DNA of 41,324 nucleotides, taken from assembly GCF_004340985.1 (NCBI RefSeq), contig NZ_SLYB01000021.1:1-41324 (forward strand), given 5' to 3'. The position numbers and the translations under genes were made by a program. A model generated the notes under the pieces. The model did not search any database and was not told where the DNA came from. It worked only from the letters and a program-made list of their open reading frames with translations. The stretch is from Cricetibacter osteomyelitidis. GTDB lineage: Bacteria; Pseudomonadota; Gammaproteobacteria; Enterobacterales; Pasteurellaceae. Each line of letters opens with the position of its first letter. Within the stretch, counting starts at the first letter, position 1. This document shows, piece by piece, positions 9,468 through 19,319 of this stretch.

Positions 9468-10268
9468 TTATAAACCTTCTAATTCGTTATCTTTTAATGC
9501 ACGTTTAGACACACCACCGACAGGCAGTTGAGCTTGATTGAAACGCGGGTTTAATTGAATGTAAAGCACCGCCAAACAAGTACCTAAAATACCTAAACCA
9601 ACCAAGTTGTAGTTTGAAAATACCGCGATGACAAAACCTAAGAAGAAGAACGGCATTAACGCACCGGCACGCATCATATTGATCACCATCGCATAACCAA
9701 CGACCACGATGAATCCACCGGCAATTTGTAAACCGCGAGTGACCACCTCAGGAATTGCATCTAAGGCATCTGTTACCGTACCTGTACTGGCGACCAAAGC
9801 AACCACTAAAGCGGGCACGGCAACACGCAAGCCTTGTAAAGCAAGACCCGCAAAGTGACACATTTCAATACCACGGAAGTTTGCCTGTTCTGCAAAACCA
9901 TCTGCTTTATGCTGCAAAAAGATTGTGATTGTACGCACAAAAATGGTTAATACTTGACCAGCCACGGCGACTGACACCGCAATTGCAATACCTGTATCAA
10001 CGGATTGACCGCCTTCAATAACTAAGATTGCAGAAATAACACTGGCTAATGCCGCATCCGGTGCCATTGCAGCCCCCACGTTCATCCAACCTAACGCTAA
10101 TAATTCAAGTGTACCGCCCAGCAATACACCTGTTTGTAAATCGCCCAATATGATACCGATCATCGTACAAGCAAATAACGGACGGTGGGTTTGACGTTCG
10201 TCAAGCACGCTCCCCATACCACAGATCGCGGCAACCAGTACCACTAAAATGAGTTCCATTGTTGACAT
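9468..10268 (-). CDS. manY: PTS mannose-family enzyme IIC
   Basis: A 266-residue polytopic IIC subunit. The N-terminal segment (IMSTMELILV-like start, then GMGSVLDERQTHRPLFACTM) and the following GDLQTGVLLGGTLELLALGW are characteristic of the ManY/IIC-Sor family, with further membrane segments rich in A, V, I and G. It lies between manX and manZ with 11-base gaps on both sides, so the three genes form one transcript. Length matches E. coli ManY. Confidence 0.94.
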   Translation of the reverse strand: MSTMELILVVLVAAICGMGSVLDERQTHRPLFACTMIGIILGDLQTGVLLGGTLELLALGWMNVGAAMAPDAALASVISAILVIEGGQSVDTGIAIAVSVAVAGQVLTIFVRTITIFLQHKADGFAEQANFRGIEMCHFAGLALQGLRVAVPALVVALVASTGTVTDALDAIPEVVTRGLQIAGGFIVVVGYAMVINMMRAGALMPFFFLGFVIAVFSNYNLVGLGILGTCLAVLYIQLNPRFNQAQLPVGGVSKRALKDNELEGL

Positions 10269-10279
10269 AAAAAGACTCC

Positions 10280-11257
10280 TTAGAATTGAAGTGAATTAAG
10301 TTTATTGGCCGTTAATTGAACTTTCGGGCTGGATGCCACTTGTTGTAAGCTCAGATCAACGCCGAGATCTAATAATTTTTTGAATGCTGCCACATTGCTT
10401 TGATTCACCGTCACCGCTTGAGAAAGTTGTTTATTACCTTCTTTATGCGTCATACCGCCTACATTCACTGTATTAATGCGTAAACCACCGTCAATCAAAC
10501 GAACCACATCTTCCGGTTTTGTGACCAACATCAACACTTTACGGCTGGCATATTTAGGATTGTTATACACCTTAATGGCTTTATCGACGCTAATCACATA
10601 AGATTTCAAATGAACCGGTGCAATTTGTAGCAAGAGCTCTTTACGCAATTCGTCTTTTGCAACCTCATCACTAATAGCAAAAATTGCATCACATTTTACC
10701 GCTTTCGCCCAAGATGTTGCCACTTGCCCATGAATTAAACGATCATCAATACGTAATAATGCGATCTCCATACGACCATTCGGATCATATTGACCTTCGT
10801 CTTCATCCTCTTCCGCTTCAGTTTCCACAACTGGTGCAGGAACAACTGCTTTCGGCACTTCATCATTCGGTGCACGATAAGATTTTACGCTCATTCCCGC
10901 CACTTCTTTCGCCGTTGCGGCAAGTTCTGCAATATCACCGTTATCTTTACCGTCTAACATTTCCAATAAAATTGGTAGGTTTACACCAGTGATAATTTCA
11001 TCTTGCGGACGATTTGCTGCAACACGCACTGCAGCGTTATACGGGCTACCGCCGAACATATCAACCAAGAAAAGTACGGCATCACCAGCAGCGAAATTGG
11101 CGATAATCGCATTGTATTTAACGACTAAATCATCCTGACCTTCACCGGGTAAAAACGTCACAACGTACGTATCTTCCGCTTCGCCAAAGACCATTTCCGC
11201 AGTTTTTACAAGTTCTTGGGAAAACTTCCCGTGAGTTGCTACGATTAAATGAATCAT
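10280..11257 (-). CDS. manX: PTS mannose-family enzyme IIAB
   Basis: A 325-residue fused IIAB protein that relays phosphate from HPr to sugar at the IICD channel. The IIA domain (about residues 1-135) has the active histidine H9 in VATHGKFSQ. A linker of about 30 residues (135-160) is rich in A, V, P and acidic residues. The IIB domain (about 163-325) carries the phosphorylated histidine H176 in RIDDRLIHGQV. Length and architecture match E. coli ManX. It is first in the operon with AAGGAGT before the ATG. Control is probably by CRP and a LacI-family repressor. Confidence 0.95.
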   Translation of the reverse strand: MIHLIVATHGKFSQELVKTAEMVFGEAEDTYVVTFLPGEGQDDLVVKYNAIIANFAAGDAVLFLVDMFGGSPYNAAVRVAANRPQDEIITGVNLPILLEMLDGKDNGDIAELAATAKEVAGMSVKSYRAPNDEVPKAVVPAPVVETEAEEDEDEGQYDPNGRMEIALLRIDDRLIHGQVATSWAKAVKCDAIFAISDEVAKDELRKELLLQIAPVHLKSYVISVDKAIKVYNNPKYASRKVLMLVTKPEDVVRLIDGGLRINTVNVGGMTHKEGNKQLSQAVTVNQSNVAAFKKLLDLGVDLSLQQVASSPKVQLTANKLNSLQF

Positions 11258-11328
11258 TAAGGACTCCTTAAGTTATTTTCATAAAACTAAAACGTTTCAG
11301 CAAATACTTACACCATTATTTCAAAGCG

Positions 11329-11344
11329 ATGCAAACGTTTGCAT
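11329..11344. promoter_or_regulatory. PurR-type LacI-family operator before manX
   Basis: ATGCAAACGTTTGCAT is a perfect 16-base palindrome with central CG and fits the PurR-type pattern (GCAA-A-CG-T-TTGC). Its centre is about 14 bases after the predicted manX start point, a position expected for a repressor. The gal/mgl operators in this window have GTAA in place of GCAA, so a different regulator is likely. Confidence 0.7.
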
Positions 11345-11358
11345 ATAAAACTTTCGCA

Positions 11359-11386
11359 ATAGTAGCACTGCTCAAATTACAGTCAA
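11359..11386 (-). promoter_or_regulatory. Predicted manX promoter
   Basis: On the minus strand the -35 is TTGACT (11381-11386), the spacer 16 bases and the -10 TACTAT (11359-11364), giving a start near 11350-11352. The CRP site at 11401-11422 is then close to -61, the classical class I distance. Confidence 0.6.
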
Positions 11387-11400
11387 TCAGATTTTATTAA

Positions 11401-11422
11401 AAAATAGATTTAGATCACATTT
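11401..11422. promoter_or_regulatory. CRP site between manX and arcB
   Basis: I count about 18 of 22 positions matching the symmetric CRP consensus, with a perfect right half (TAGATCACATTT). The position near -61 from the predicted manX start fits class I activation. The site is also about 50 bases before arcB and could affect that gene. Confidence 0.65.
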
Positions 11423-11463
11423 TGTAAAAATTTTTGCTAAGATAACCGCACTTTATCGATTGA

Positions 11464-13323
11464 ATGAGCAAAATAAATATGCAAAATATACGGAAATTTG
11501 CACAACGTTATGTGGACTGGGTGATTAAGCTCGGTCGTTTTAAATTCACGCTACTCGGATTCGCCGTTCTTGCCGTATTCGCTCTTGGCGTACAACTGAT
11601 TTTAAGCTATTTTTTTATTGATGAAACCTACTGGCAAGACTTGATCCGCTCCATTATTTTCGGTTTAATTTCCGCACCGTTTTTTATTTATTTTTTCAAC
11701 TTGTTGGTGGAAAAACTGGAACGCTCCCGTCAACAGCTGGCTCGTTATAACCAAGAACTCAACAATAAAGTTTATCAACTCAATCAGGCAAAAAATCAAA
11801 TTGAACAGGCCAGCCGTAATAAAACCGAATTAATGGCAACAATCAGCCATGAGCTTCGCACTCCGCTCAATGGTATTGTGGGATTAAGCCGCATTTTATT
11901 GGACGGCAATCTGACCGAAGAACAACGGAATTATTTACAAACCATTAATGTAAGTGCGGTCAGTTTGGGGCATATTTTCAATGATATTATCGATCTGGAA
12001 AAATTAGATTCGCGCCGTATCGACATCATTGCCAAAGACACGGACTTTACGGCTTGGCTTAATGATATTAATAATTTTGCCACCATCATGACCGCACAAA
12101 AAAAATTAAAATTTATTATTCAATACGGTGATAATTTACCCCATTGGGCAAATTTCGATGGTGTACGATTGAGCCAAATTTTATGGAATTTAATTAGTAA
12201 TGCGGTGAAATTCACTGAAAAAGGTGAAATTATCTTAAAAATTGACCGCACTTCCGAAGATCAACTGCAATTTTCACTGACCGATAGCGGCATTGGTATC
12301 CCGCAAGAAGAGCTGGGAAAAATTTTCGCAATGTACTATCAAGTGCAAGCCAATAAACGGGCGGGAACAACCGGCAGCGGGATAGGATTATCCATTTCCA
12401 AACGTATCGCTAAACTGATGGGCGGTGATCTCAGCGTAGAAAGCCAAGTGGGTATCGGTTCAACCTTTAGGTTACAAATAAAAATCAATGAAGCTTCCCC
12501 GCCTTCGGCTTATGCCATCTCCAACGTGCATTTATCCTTGCATATTTTATTAGTTGAAGACTTGGAAATTAATGTGATCGTGGCAAAATCATTACTTGAA
12601 AAATTAGGTTATCAGGTTGATGTGGCAAATAACGGTGAGCAGGCATTACAAAAATTTGAGCAAAATCAATATGATCTAATTCTCTTGGATATTCTTTTAC
12701 CGGATATGAGCGGTTTTGATATTGCTCGGCGATTACGTCAAAATTATGAAGACGGCATTTATGATTATTTACCGCCGCTGGTGGCACTCACCGCAAACGT
12801 ATTGAACAGCAAAACAGAATATCAACAAAAAGGAATGGATGATGTATTGGCCAAACCGCTTTCGGTGGAAGCCTTAAATGCCTGCCTGTTAGAATTTTTT
12901 GCTGATGAAATCAATATGAATACAAATACATCGCCGGAAAATCCTAAAAGTGCGGTGCAAAATAGCGAAATTTTTGATGTGCCAATGTTGCTGGAACTCA
13001 AAGAAATGCTGGGATTAACATTCTTACAAGATAATCTGGCATTGTTTAAACAAACCATGCCGAATTATATTCAGGATCTGAATCAAAGTTACAAGCGTTA
13101 TTTGGCAAGTGAAGAAACCGCCAAAACGGTTGCGCAACATGCACATAAAATCAAGGGAGCGGCGGCGGCCGTGGGATTAAAACATCTGCAACAAATCGCC
13201 CAACAGGCTCAAACGGAAACGGATCCGCAATGGCAGACACAAATTGCCCGCTGGATCGATGTTCTCACAAAGGAATGGCTGACGGATGTTGAAGCCTTGG
13301 AAAATTGGTTAAAAATTTCATAA
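11464..13323 (+). CDS. arcB: ArcB hybrid sensor histidine kinase (PAS-less form)
   Basis: A 619-residue redox sensor kinase, partner of ArcA (not in this window), for anaerobic respiratory control. Domains: two membrane helices (about 28-50 and 62-80), a coiled-coil linker (80-118), HisKA with H129 in ATISHELRTPLNG, HATPase with N242/N246 region and GxG boxes (DSGIGIP, GSGIGLS), a receiver with D409 (LILLDILLP) and a C-terminal Hpt with H561 in AHKIKGAAAA. E. coli ArcB is longer (778 residues) because of a PAS domain, which is missing here, as reported for H. influenzae ArcB. Start could also be M6 (11479). Confidence 0.94.
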   Translation: MSKINMQNIRKFAQRYVDWVIKLGRFKFTLLGFAVLAVFALGVQLILSYFFIDETYWQDLIRSIIFGLISAPFFIYFFNLLVEKLERSRQQLARYNQELNNKVYQLNQAKNQIEQASRNKTELMATISHELRTPLNGIVGLSRILLDGNLTEEQRNYLQTINVSAVSLGHIFNDIIDLEKLDSRRIDIIAKDTDFTAWLNDINNFATIMTAQKKLKFIIQYGDNLPHWANFDGVRLSQILWNLISNAVKFTEKGEIILKIDRTSEDQLQFSLTDSGIGIPQEELGKIFAMYYQVQANKRAGTTGSGIGLSISKRIAKLMGGDLSVESQVGIGSTFRLQIKINEASPPSAYAISNVHLSLHILLVEDLEINVIVAKSLLEKLGYQVDVANNGEQALQKFEQNQYDLILLDILLPDMSGFDIARRLRQNYEDGIYDYLPPLVALTANVLNSKTEYQQKGMDDVLAKPLSVEALNACLLEFFADEINMNTNTSPENPKSAVQNSEIFDVPMLLELKEMLGLTFLQDNLALFKQTMPNYIQDLNQSYKRYLASEETAKTVAQHAHKIKGAAAAVGLKHLQQIAQQAQTETDPQWQTQIARWIDVLTKEWLTDVEALENWLKIS

Positions 13324-13349
13324 AAAAACAACCGCACTTTAACGTAAAT

Positions 13350-13370
13350 AAGGACGAAATTTCGTCCTTG
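13350..13370. terminator. Palindrome between convergent arcB and galM
   Basis: AAGGACGAAATTTCGTCCTT is a perfect 20-base inverted repeat between the arcB stop and the galM stop. It probably serves as a terminator in both directions, though the T tracts are weak (TTGTTGTATT on one side, an A/T-rich run on the other). Confidence 0.6.
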
Positions 13371-13378
13371 TTGTATTA

Positions 13379-14404
13379 CTACGCGAAAGCAAACTTTGTC
13401 CATTGTCGATAGGTTTCGCCTGCTTTGACTATACCGCCATATTGAAACCATTCGGGATGATTAGGTGTATCCGGCAGAGCTTGTGTTTCTAAGGCGATGC
13501 CGCTGTAATCTTGATATTCGCCGCCTTGTCGAGTGGGCGTTTTGCCGACAAAATTGCCACTATACACCTGCAATGCCGCTTGTGATGTGCTCACTGTCAG
13601 TGTCAAACTGCTATCAGGTGCGGTCAGAATTGCGGCGGTTTTTTGCGGTTCATTAAGCAGGAAAGCATGATCGTAACCTTTAGTAATTTGCTGATCGCCT
13701 TGCAAAAAATCTTTTCCGATGGTTTTGCCCGCGCGAAAATCAAAGCTGGTATTTTGCACGGATTTTAGCGGTGCATTAGGAATACCCTCACTATCCACCG
13801 GTAAATAATAGTCCGCCTCCAGTTGCAATTGATGCTCCCGCACATTTGTGCCGGCTTCTGCATTTTGCAGATTAAAATAAGCATGATTGGTAAGATTCAA
13901 CGGTGTATCCTGATCGCTTACCGCTTCAAATTCGGCAATTACCGCATTGTCATCCGTTAAACGATAAGTGGCTTTCGCTTGCACATTGCCGGGAAACCCC
14001 TGATCACCGTCAGCAGAAAATAAGCTGAAAATCACAAAATTTTCACCGCACTTTTCAATTTCCCAGCGGCGTTTATCAAAGCCGTCCGGCCCGCCGTGTA
14101 ACTGATGTTTGCCTTGATTTGCCGTTAATGAACAGGTTTTACCGTTTAAACTAAATTTGCTATTGGCAATGCGATTGGCATAACGCCCGATAGTCGCGCC
14201 TAAAAATGCTTGCTGCGTGACAAAATCCTCAATTTTGCAACCAAGCAATACTTCTCTTTTTCGTTCAGCCCCCGATATAGGTAATTTACAGGAAATCCAA
14301 GTGGCTCCCCAATCCATAAAACGCACGCTCATACCTTGTGCATTGCGTAATACCGCAATGTTAAAAGGTTGGCCGTCCGGTGCGATTCCCATTTGTGTCA
14401 GCAT
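13379..14404 (-). CDS. galM: aldose 1-epimerase (galactose mutarotase)
   Basis: A 341-residue enzyme that interconverts alpha- and beta-galactose before GalK acts. Family motifs are [30 protein letters not shown] (substrate histidine), LTNHAYFNL (catalytic histidine) and [15 protein letters not shown] (catalytic glutamate). I start it at 14404, where ATG overlaps the galK stop (ATGCTGA) and AAGGGGTG lies just upstream, instead of the longer frame from 14431. That overlap implies translational coupling with galK. Last gene of galT-galK-galM. Confidence 0.94.
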   Translation of the reverse strand: MLTQMGIAPDGQPFNIAVLRNAQGMSVRFMDWGATWISCKLPISGAERKREVLLGCKIEDFVTQQAFLGATIGRYANRIANSKFSLNGKTCSLTANQGKHQLHGGPDGFDKRRWEIEKCGENFVIFSLFSADGDQGFPGNVQAKATYRLTDDNAVIAEFEAVSDQDTPLNLTNHAYFNLQNAEAGTNVREHQLQLEADYYLPVDSEGIPNAPLKSVQNTSFDFRAGKTIGKDFLQGDQQITKGYDHAFLLNEPQKTAAILTAPDSSLTLTVSTSQAALQVYSGNFVGKTPTRQGGEYQDYSGIALETQALPDTPNHPEWFQYGGIVKAGETYRQWTKFAFA

Positions 14405-15555
14405 ACTCTCACCCCTTGTGAAGCAGTACAAACATAAAAATCTTCTTTTAAACCCGTTTGTTTTTGGTAATTATCTGCGATAATTTTGCGTACCGCCTCT
14501 ACTTTTTCCGTTGGTGCAATCGCAACGATACAACCGCCAAAACCGCCGCCGGTCATTCTCGCACCACCACTGTTGCCGATTGCTACTTGAGCCAATTCCA
14601 CTAAATAATCAATTTCCGGCACGGTGATTTCAAAATCATCCCGCATAGAATCATGAGACTGCCCCATTAATTCGCCCAAGCGTGTTAAATCGCCCTGTTG
14701 CAAAGCTTGCACCGCATCCAGCACGCGTTGATTTTCGGTAACTATATGTCGGGCCCGTTTTGCCACATTCGCATCAAGTGCGGTCAATTCCGCTTCTTTT
14801 TCTTTAAATTGCGCAATAGACACATCACGAAGCGCTTTGACACCAAAAAATTTCGCCGCACGTTCGCACTGTTCGCGACGGGTGTTATATTCACCGTTCA
14901 CTAAATCATGTTTCACGTGAGAATTGACGATCATCACCGCCATATCATGGGGCACAGGTGTTGGAACGGTTTCTAAAGAACGGCAATCGATCATTATCAA
15001 ATGATCTTGCTGACCTAAAGCGGAAATCAGTTGATCCATATTGCCGCAATTCGCTCCGACAAATTGATTTTCTGCCTTTTGTCCGATTAAAGCAATCTCC
15101 GTGTGAGAAAGTGGTAAATTGCTCAGTTGCTGACAGAATTTTCCCACTGCCACTTCAAGGGATGCCGATGAACTTAATCCGGCAGAAAGCGGCACATTAC
15201 CGGCGATTACGAAATCTGCACCGTTCTTAAATTGCGGGCAACATTCTTGAATAAATTTCACTACACCACGCACATAACCCGTCCATTTTTTTTCCGGATT
15301 ACGAGTGATTTCCTGTGCTAAATCAAATTCATCAGATTGTTTTAAGTCTGCCGCATACACTTTAAATTTGCTGTCCAAACGCGGTTTACCGGCAATCGCC
15401 GTACCGTAGTTAATAGCACAAGGCATCACAAAGCCGTCGTTGTAGTCCGTATGTTCCCCGATAATATTTACACGACCCGGAGCATAAACGATAAGTGATG
15501 GTGTGCCGTTATAAATTTCCTGAAACAGGCTTTTTGCTTTATTTATAGGTGTCAT
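14398..15555 (-). CDS. galK: galactokinase
   Basis: A 385-residue GHMP kinase that makes galactose 1-phosphate from galactose and ATP. It shows the galactokinase signature [19 protein letters not shown] near residue 30, the phosphate-binding [10 protein letters not shown] segment, and the C-terminal GHMP motif [13 protein letters not shown]. Length matches E. coli GalK (382). It is 17 bases after galT and overlaps galM by seven bases. Confidence 0.97.
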   Translation of the reverse strand: MTPINKAKSLFQEIYNGTPSLIVYAPGRVNIIGEHTDYNDGFVMPCAINYGTAIAGKPRLDSKFKVYAADLKQSDEFDLAQEITRNPEKKWTGYVRGVVKFIQECCPQFKNGADFVIAGNVPLSAGLSSSASLEVAVGKFCQQLSNLPLSHTEIALIGQKAENQFVGANCGNMDQLISALGQQDHLIMIDCRSLETVPTPVPHDMAVMIVNSHVKHDLVNGEYNTRREQCERAAKFFGVKALRDVSIAQFKEKEAELTALDANVAKRARHIVTENQRVLDAVQALQQGDLTRLGELMGQSHDSMRDDFEITVPEIDYLVELAQVAIGNSGGARMTGGGFGGCIVAIAPTEKVEAVRKIIADNYQKQTGLKEDFYVCTASQGVRVC

Positions 15556-15572
15556 ATTTTTTCCTTTTTCAT

Positions 15573-16625
15573 TTATACTTGACGTTCTTTATAATGCACT
15601 TCGCTTAATGCTCTTAAACGTTCAGCCGCTTGTTCTGCGGTTAAATCCCGTTGGCTTTCGCCCAACATTTCATAACCCACCATAAATTTACGTACTGTGG
15701 CAGAACGTAATAACGGCGGATAGAAATGAGCGTGCAATTGCCAGTGTTCATTATCATCATTATTAAACGGTGCAGCGTGGAAGCCCATTGAATATGGGAA
15801 AGAAATCTCAAACAGATTATCGTAACGGCAGGTGAGTTTTTTCAATGCTAAGGCTAAATCCGCAGATTGAACATCGGTTAAATCCGTTAAGCGTTTCACG
15901 TGAGCTTTCGGCAATAATAAGGTTTCAAACGGCCACATTGCCCAATAAGGCACAACCGCCACCCAATGTTCGGTTTCCACAACAATGCGTTCTTTTAATT
16001 CAAGTTCCCGTTTAACATAATCCACTAACAATACGGAACCTTGTTCTTTCAGATAGTTGCGTTGCATTTCATCTTCACGAGCCACTTCGTTAGGTAAAAA
16101 GCTGTTCGCCCAGATTTGACCGTGCGGATGAGGATTGGAACATCCCATAACCGCACCTTTGTTCTCAAAGATCTGTACCCATTGATATTGTTGACCTAAT
16201 TCCGCAAGCTGTTCTTGCCACACTTGAATGACTTGCTGAATTTCCGGCACAGTGAGTTGCGGCAAGGTTTTGCTATGATCCGGTGAAAAACAAATTACTC
16301 TACTTTCACCACGGGCTTGCGAGCTCTGGAATAATGGATCTGTCGGTGCTTGCGGAGCCGGTGTATCCGGCAATAATGCGGAGAAGTCATTTTTAAACAC
16401 AAAAGGCTTGGTATACGCCGGATTTTGTTCACCGGTAATACGTTGATTACTCGGGCATAAATAACAGTTCGGGTCATGAGAAGGTTTCTGCTCTTCCGCC
16501 GTTTTTTCTTGCTGCCCCTGCCACGGTCGTTTAGTACGATGTGGCGATACCAACACATATTGCCCTGTTAAGGGATTATAACGACGATGAGGATGCTCTG
16601 TGGGTTCAAATAATTCGGTTGTCAT
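15573..16625 (-). CDS. galT: galactose-1-phosphate uridylyltransferase
   Basis: A 350-residue transferase that exchanges UMP between UDP-glucose and galactose 1-phosphate. The zinc-ligand pair C54-x-x-C57 (NCYLCPSN) and the active-site H166-P-H168 in [12 protein letters not shown] are visible, with H168 in the nucleophile position. First gene of the gal operon. No galE is present in the window, so the UDP-glucose 4-epimerase must be elsewhere. Control is likely by CRP and GalS/GalR sites upstream. Confidence 0.97.
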   Translation of the reverse strand: MTTELFEPTEHPHRRYNPLTGQYVLVSPHRTKRPWQGQQEKTAEEQKPSHDPNCYLCPSNQRITGEQNPAYTKPFVFKNDFSALLPDTPAPQAPTDPLFQSSQARGESRVICFSPDHSKTLPQLTVPEIQQVIQVWQEQLAELGQQYQWVQIFENKGAVMGCSNPHPHGQIWANSFLPNEVAREDEMQRNYLKEQGSVLLVDYVKRELELKERIVVETEHWVAVVPYWAMWPFETLLLPKAHVKRLTDLTDVQSADLALALKKLTCRYDNLFEISFPYSMGFHAAPFNNDDNEHWQLHAHFYPPLLRSATVRKFMVGYEMLGESQRDLTAEQAAERLRALSEVHYKERQV

Positions 16626-16646
16626 AAAATCACCTTTGACACTTAA

Positions 16647-16716
16647 TGTAAGCGATTACAAATTTCTATAATATAAGATACCATATTTTTAAATACAAAC
16701 CGTGAAGCAGATCACA
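16647..16716 (-). promoter_or_regulatory. Control region of galT-galK-galM (GalR-type operator and CRP site)
   Basis: TGTAAGCGATTACA at 16647-16660 is a near-perfect GalR/GalS operator. CGTGA-AGCAGA-TCACA at 16701-16716 is a CRP site. Between them lie AT-rich -10 candidates (16668-16678). They place the CRP centre about 42-47 bases upstream (class II-like) and the operator about +10 to +13, resembling the E. coli gal arrangement. The exact start point is uncertain. Confidence 0.65.
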
Positions 16717-16941
16717 AAACAGGAAAATATTTAATAAAACTTTAGTAATTCTTGGAGTAATACATCATAATTTGATAAATGAAACGGTTACATTTTAATT
16801 TCTAACCACATTTTTTTCGTACATAAAAACAACAAAATAAGTTCAAATAACAACCTAAAAAATATTATAAATAAGTATCTCATATATATTTATCTAAAAT
16901 AATACACTTATTCGTTCAATTTATATCAAATAATTAAATTT

Positions 16942-17002
16942 TGTGATATAGATTACACTTTTGAAAGTAACCGCTTTCACAACTTATTAAATTGGGTATA
17001 TT
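16942..17002 (+). promoter_or_regulatory. CRP site, operator and promoter of the galS-type repressor gene
   Basis: TGTGA-TATAGA-TTACA (16942-16957) is a CRP site. AGTAACCGCTTTCA (16966-16979) is a CG-centred operator. TATATT (16997-17002) is the best -10. From a start near 17009 CRP lies at about -60 and the operator at about -37, so autoregulation is likely. Confidence 0.6.
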
Positions 17003-17038
17003 ATATGATATGTGTATATTTATTTACGGGAGATGACG

Positions 17039-18037
17039 ATGATTACTATTAGAGATGTGGCAAAAAGTGCCGGGGTTTCTGTCGCGACAGTATCGCGCGT
17101 GTTAAATAACCATAGTTCAATTACCGATAAAACCCGTATTGCCGTAATGAATGCCGTTAATATATTAGGTTATCAACCGAATGCTAATGCTCAGGCGTTG
17201 GCTTCACAAAGCTCGGATACTATCGGTGTTGTGGTAACCGATGTAACCGATCCGTTTTTTGCCATTCTCGTTAAGGCGGTGGATCAAGTCGCTGCGGAAC
17301 ACAGTAAAACCATTTTAATCGGTATCGGTTATCATAATGCGGAGAAAGAAAAATTAGCTATTGATACTCTTCTGAGAAAGCGTTGCAGCTGTCTGGTCGT
17401 TCATTCTAAAGCTTTAAACAATGAAGCTTTAATTGATTATTTAGATCGTGTGCCGGGCATGGTGATTATTAACCGCATAATTCCAAACTATGAATCCCGC
17501 TGTGTCAGTTTAGATAATCAAAAAGGCACATTTTTAGCCACGGAAACTTTGATTCGTTTAGGTCATAAGCATATCGGTTACATCGGTTCTACTCATCTAA
17601 TTACCGATGAAACCGAAAGAAAATCGGGATATTTGACCGCACTTTCTCAATATGGCTTACCGCTTCAAGAGCACGCTATTGCCAAAGGTTCGCCGGATTT
17701 TGAAGGCGGTGAAGAAGCAATGATCAACTTGCTCAGTTACAATTCCAATTTAACCGCAGTGGTGGCTTATAACGATTCCATGGCTGCCGGTGCACTTTCC
17801 GTATTAAATGAAAATAATATTTTGGTACCAAATCAATTCTCGATTATTGGTTTCGATGATATGCCGATTGCCAAATATCTTATTCCAAAACTCACAACAA
17901 TTCGATATCCTATTGATTTAATGGCAAATTATGCAGCAAAACTGGCTCTTAGTCTGACTGATGATAACTTTCAAAAACCAAGTCATATTCAATTTAACCC
18001 GACTTTGGTACGCCGTTTCTCTGTTGAAAACAGATGA
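17039..18037 (+). CDS. galS: LacI-family galactose regulator (GalS/GalR type)
   Basis: A 332-residue repressor with an N-terminal helix-turn-helix ([20 protein letters not shown]) followed by the hinge region and a periplasmic-binding-like sugar domain. The first residues match E. coli GalS (MITIRDVA) better than GalR (MATIKDVA). I chose the ATG at 17039, seven bases after CGGGAG, over 17012 and 17033. It lies between gal and mgl operons whose promoters carry matching operators. As the only such regulator here, it may do the work of both GalR and GalS. The GalS/GalR distinction is not certain. Confidence 0.88.
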   Translation: MITIRDVAKSAGVSVATVSRVLNNHSSITDKTRIAVMNAVNILGYQPNANAQALASQSSDTIGVVVTDVTDPFFAILVKAVDQVAAEHSKTILIGIGYHNAEKEKLAIDTLLRKRCSCLVVHSKALNNEALIDYLDRVPGMVIINRIIPNYESRCVSLDNQKGTFLATETLIRLGHKHIGYIGSTHLITDETERKSGYLTALSQYGLPLQEHAIAKGSPDFEGGEEAMINLLSYNSNLTAVVAYNDSMAAGALSVLNENNILVPNQFSIIGFDDMPIAKYLIPKLTTIRYPIDLMANYAAKLALSLTDDNFQKPSHIQFNPTLVRRFSVENR

Positions 18038-18075
18038 TTTTTTGTTCAACTGATAACATTTTTACAAAAATTTTA

Positions 18076-18136
18076 TGTAATCGTTTTCATTAATGTGAGT
18101 AAGATCACGTTTTTTTTCTTTAAAAAAAGATATTCT
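18076..18136 (+). promoter_or_regulatory. Control region of mglBAC: GalS operator, CRP site and -10
   Basis: TGTAATCGTTTTCA (18076-18089) is the operator, TGTGA-GTAAGA-TCACG (18094-18109) the CRP site and TATTCT (18131-18136) a -10. With a start near 18143, CRP is at about -41.5 (class II) and the operator at about -60.5, the same geometry as in E. coli mglB. About 95 bases of untranslated leader follow. Confidence 0.72.
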
Positions 18137-18236
18137 TACTTCAATTACTCAAGGGTGGTTGATTGCAGACCTTTTCACTGATGGGTAATTTTGATGTTTC
18201 CGTCCTTAATTACATAGCAATATGGAGAATTCTAGT

Positions 18237-19229
18237 ATGAAAAAACAAGTATTAAGTGCTGTTGCGTTGGCAATTGGTTTAGGTGCAATGAGCACTTTTG
18301 TACAAGCCGAAGACCGTATCGGTGTCACCATTTATAAATATGATGATAACTTTATGGCATTAATGCGTAAAGAAATCAATAAAGAAGCGGAAAATTACAA
18401 AGATGTGAAATTATTGATGAATGACTCACAAAATGCACAATCCATTCAAAACGACCAAGTTGACGTTTTGCTTTCTAAAGGGGTGAAGGCATTAGCAATC
18501 AATTTAGTTGACCCTTCCGCCGCACCAACCATTATCGGCAAAGCCAAACCGGACGAATTACCTATCGTATTCTTTAATAAAGACCCTGGTTCTAAAGCTA
18601 TCGCCAGCTATGATAAAGCCTATTATGTAGGTACTGATCCGAAAGAATCCGGCGTTATTCAAGGCGATTTGGTGGCAAAACAATGGAAAGCCAATCCGGC
18701 TCTTGATTTAAACAAAGACGGTAAAATTCAATTTGTTTTATTAAAAGGCGAACCGGGTCACCCGGATGCGGAAGCCCGTACCAAATATGTCATTGATGAA
18801 TTAAACAAACAAGGCATTGAAACCGAACAGTTACATATGGATGCGGCTTTATGGGATGCGGCTTTGGCAAAAGATAAAGTAGATGCATGGTTATCCGGCC
18901 CGAATAAAGACAAAATCGAAGTAATTATTTCTAACAACGACGGTATGGCAATGGGGGCATTGGAAGCGACGCGTGCTCACGGTAAAAAACTCCCGATTTT
19001 CGGCGTGGACGCTTTACCTGAAGTGTTACAACTCATCAAAAAAGGCGAAATTGCAGGTACCGTGCTTAACGACGGCGTAAACCAAGGTAAAGCGGTTGTC
19101 CAACTTGCTCAAAACCTGGCTGCGGGTAAACCTGCCGGTGAAGGTACTAATTGGGTAATTGAAGAACGTGTTGTTCGCGTGCCTTATGTAGGTGTGGATA
19201 AAGATAACTTAGATGAATTTCTAAAATAA
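18237..19229 (+). CDS. mglB: galactose/methyl-galactoside ABC transporter, periplasmic binding protein
   Basis: A 330-residue periplasmic galactose/glucose-binding protein. The signal peptide runs to about A24 (ends FVQA, followed by EDRIGV). The mature protein keeps the calcium-binding loop DLNKDGKIQ and sugar-contact regions ([15 protein letters not shown]) as in E. coli MglB. I start at ATG 18237, after TGGAGA, not at 18222, because the signal peptide then begins MKKQ. First gene of mglBAC. A hairpin after it may raise its share of the message. Confidence 0.95.
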   Translation: MKKQVLSAVALAIGLGAMSTFVQAEDRIGVTIYKYDDNFMALMRKEINKEAENYKDVKLLMNDSQNAQSIQNDQVDVLLSKGVKALAINLVDPSAAPTIIGKAKPDELPIVFFNKDPGSKAIASYDKAYYVGTDPKESGVIQGDLVAKQWKANPALDLNKDGKIQFVLLKGEPGHPDAEARTKYVIDELNKQGIETEQLHMDAALWDAALAKDKVDAWLSGPNKDKIEVIISNNDGMAMGALEATRAHGKKLPIFGVDALPEVLQLIKKGEIAGTVLNDGVNQGKAVVQLAQNLAAGKPAGEGTNWVIEERVVRVPYVGVDKDNLDEFLK

Positions 19230-19252
19230 TTATTCAAATATAATAAAACTTA

Positions 19253-19272
19253 GGGGCGTAGAAATACGTCCC
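19253..19272 (+). other. Intercistronic hairpin with GAAA tetraloop between mglB and mglA
   Basis: GGGGCGTA-GAAA-TACGTCCC folds into an 8-pair stem (one G-U pair) capped by a GNRA loop. There is no T tract, so it is more likely an mRNA-stabilising or processing element that favours mglB over mglAC than a full terminator. Confidence 0.5.
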
Positions 19273-19319
19273 ATCATCAGAATTATCAGCCTTATAGCAA
19301 GGTAAGTTAAGAGTTGGAT

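Larger units (their letters stand above)
16626..17038. other. 413-base intergenic control region between galT and galS
   Basis: No gene is seen. The two ends carry the galT and galS control sites. The AT-rich middle holds a weaker LacI-type sequence, ATGAAACGGTTACA (16779-16792), with a perfect right half. A third operator between the promoters might allow DNA looping, but this is inference. Confidence 0.6.
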
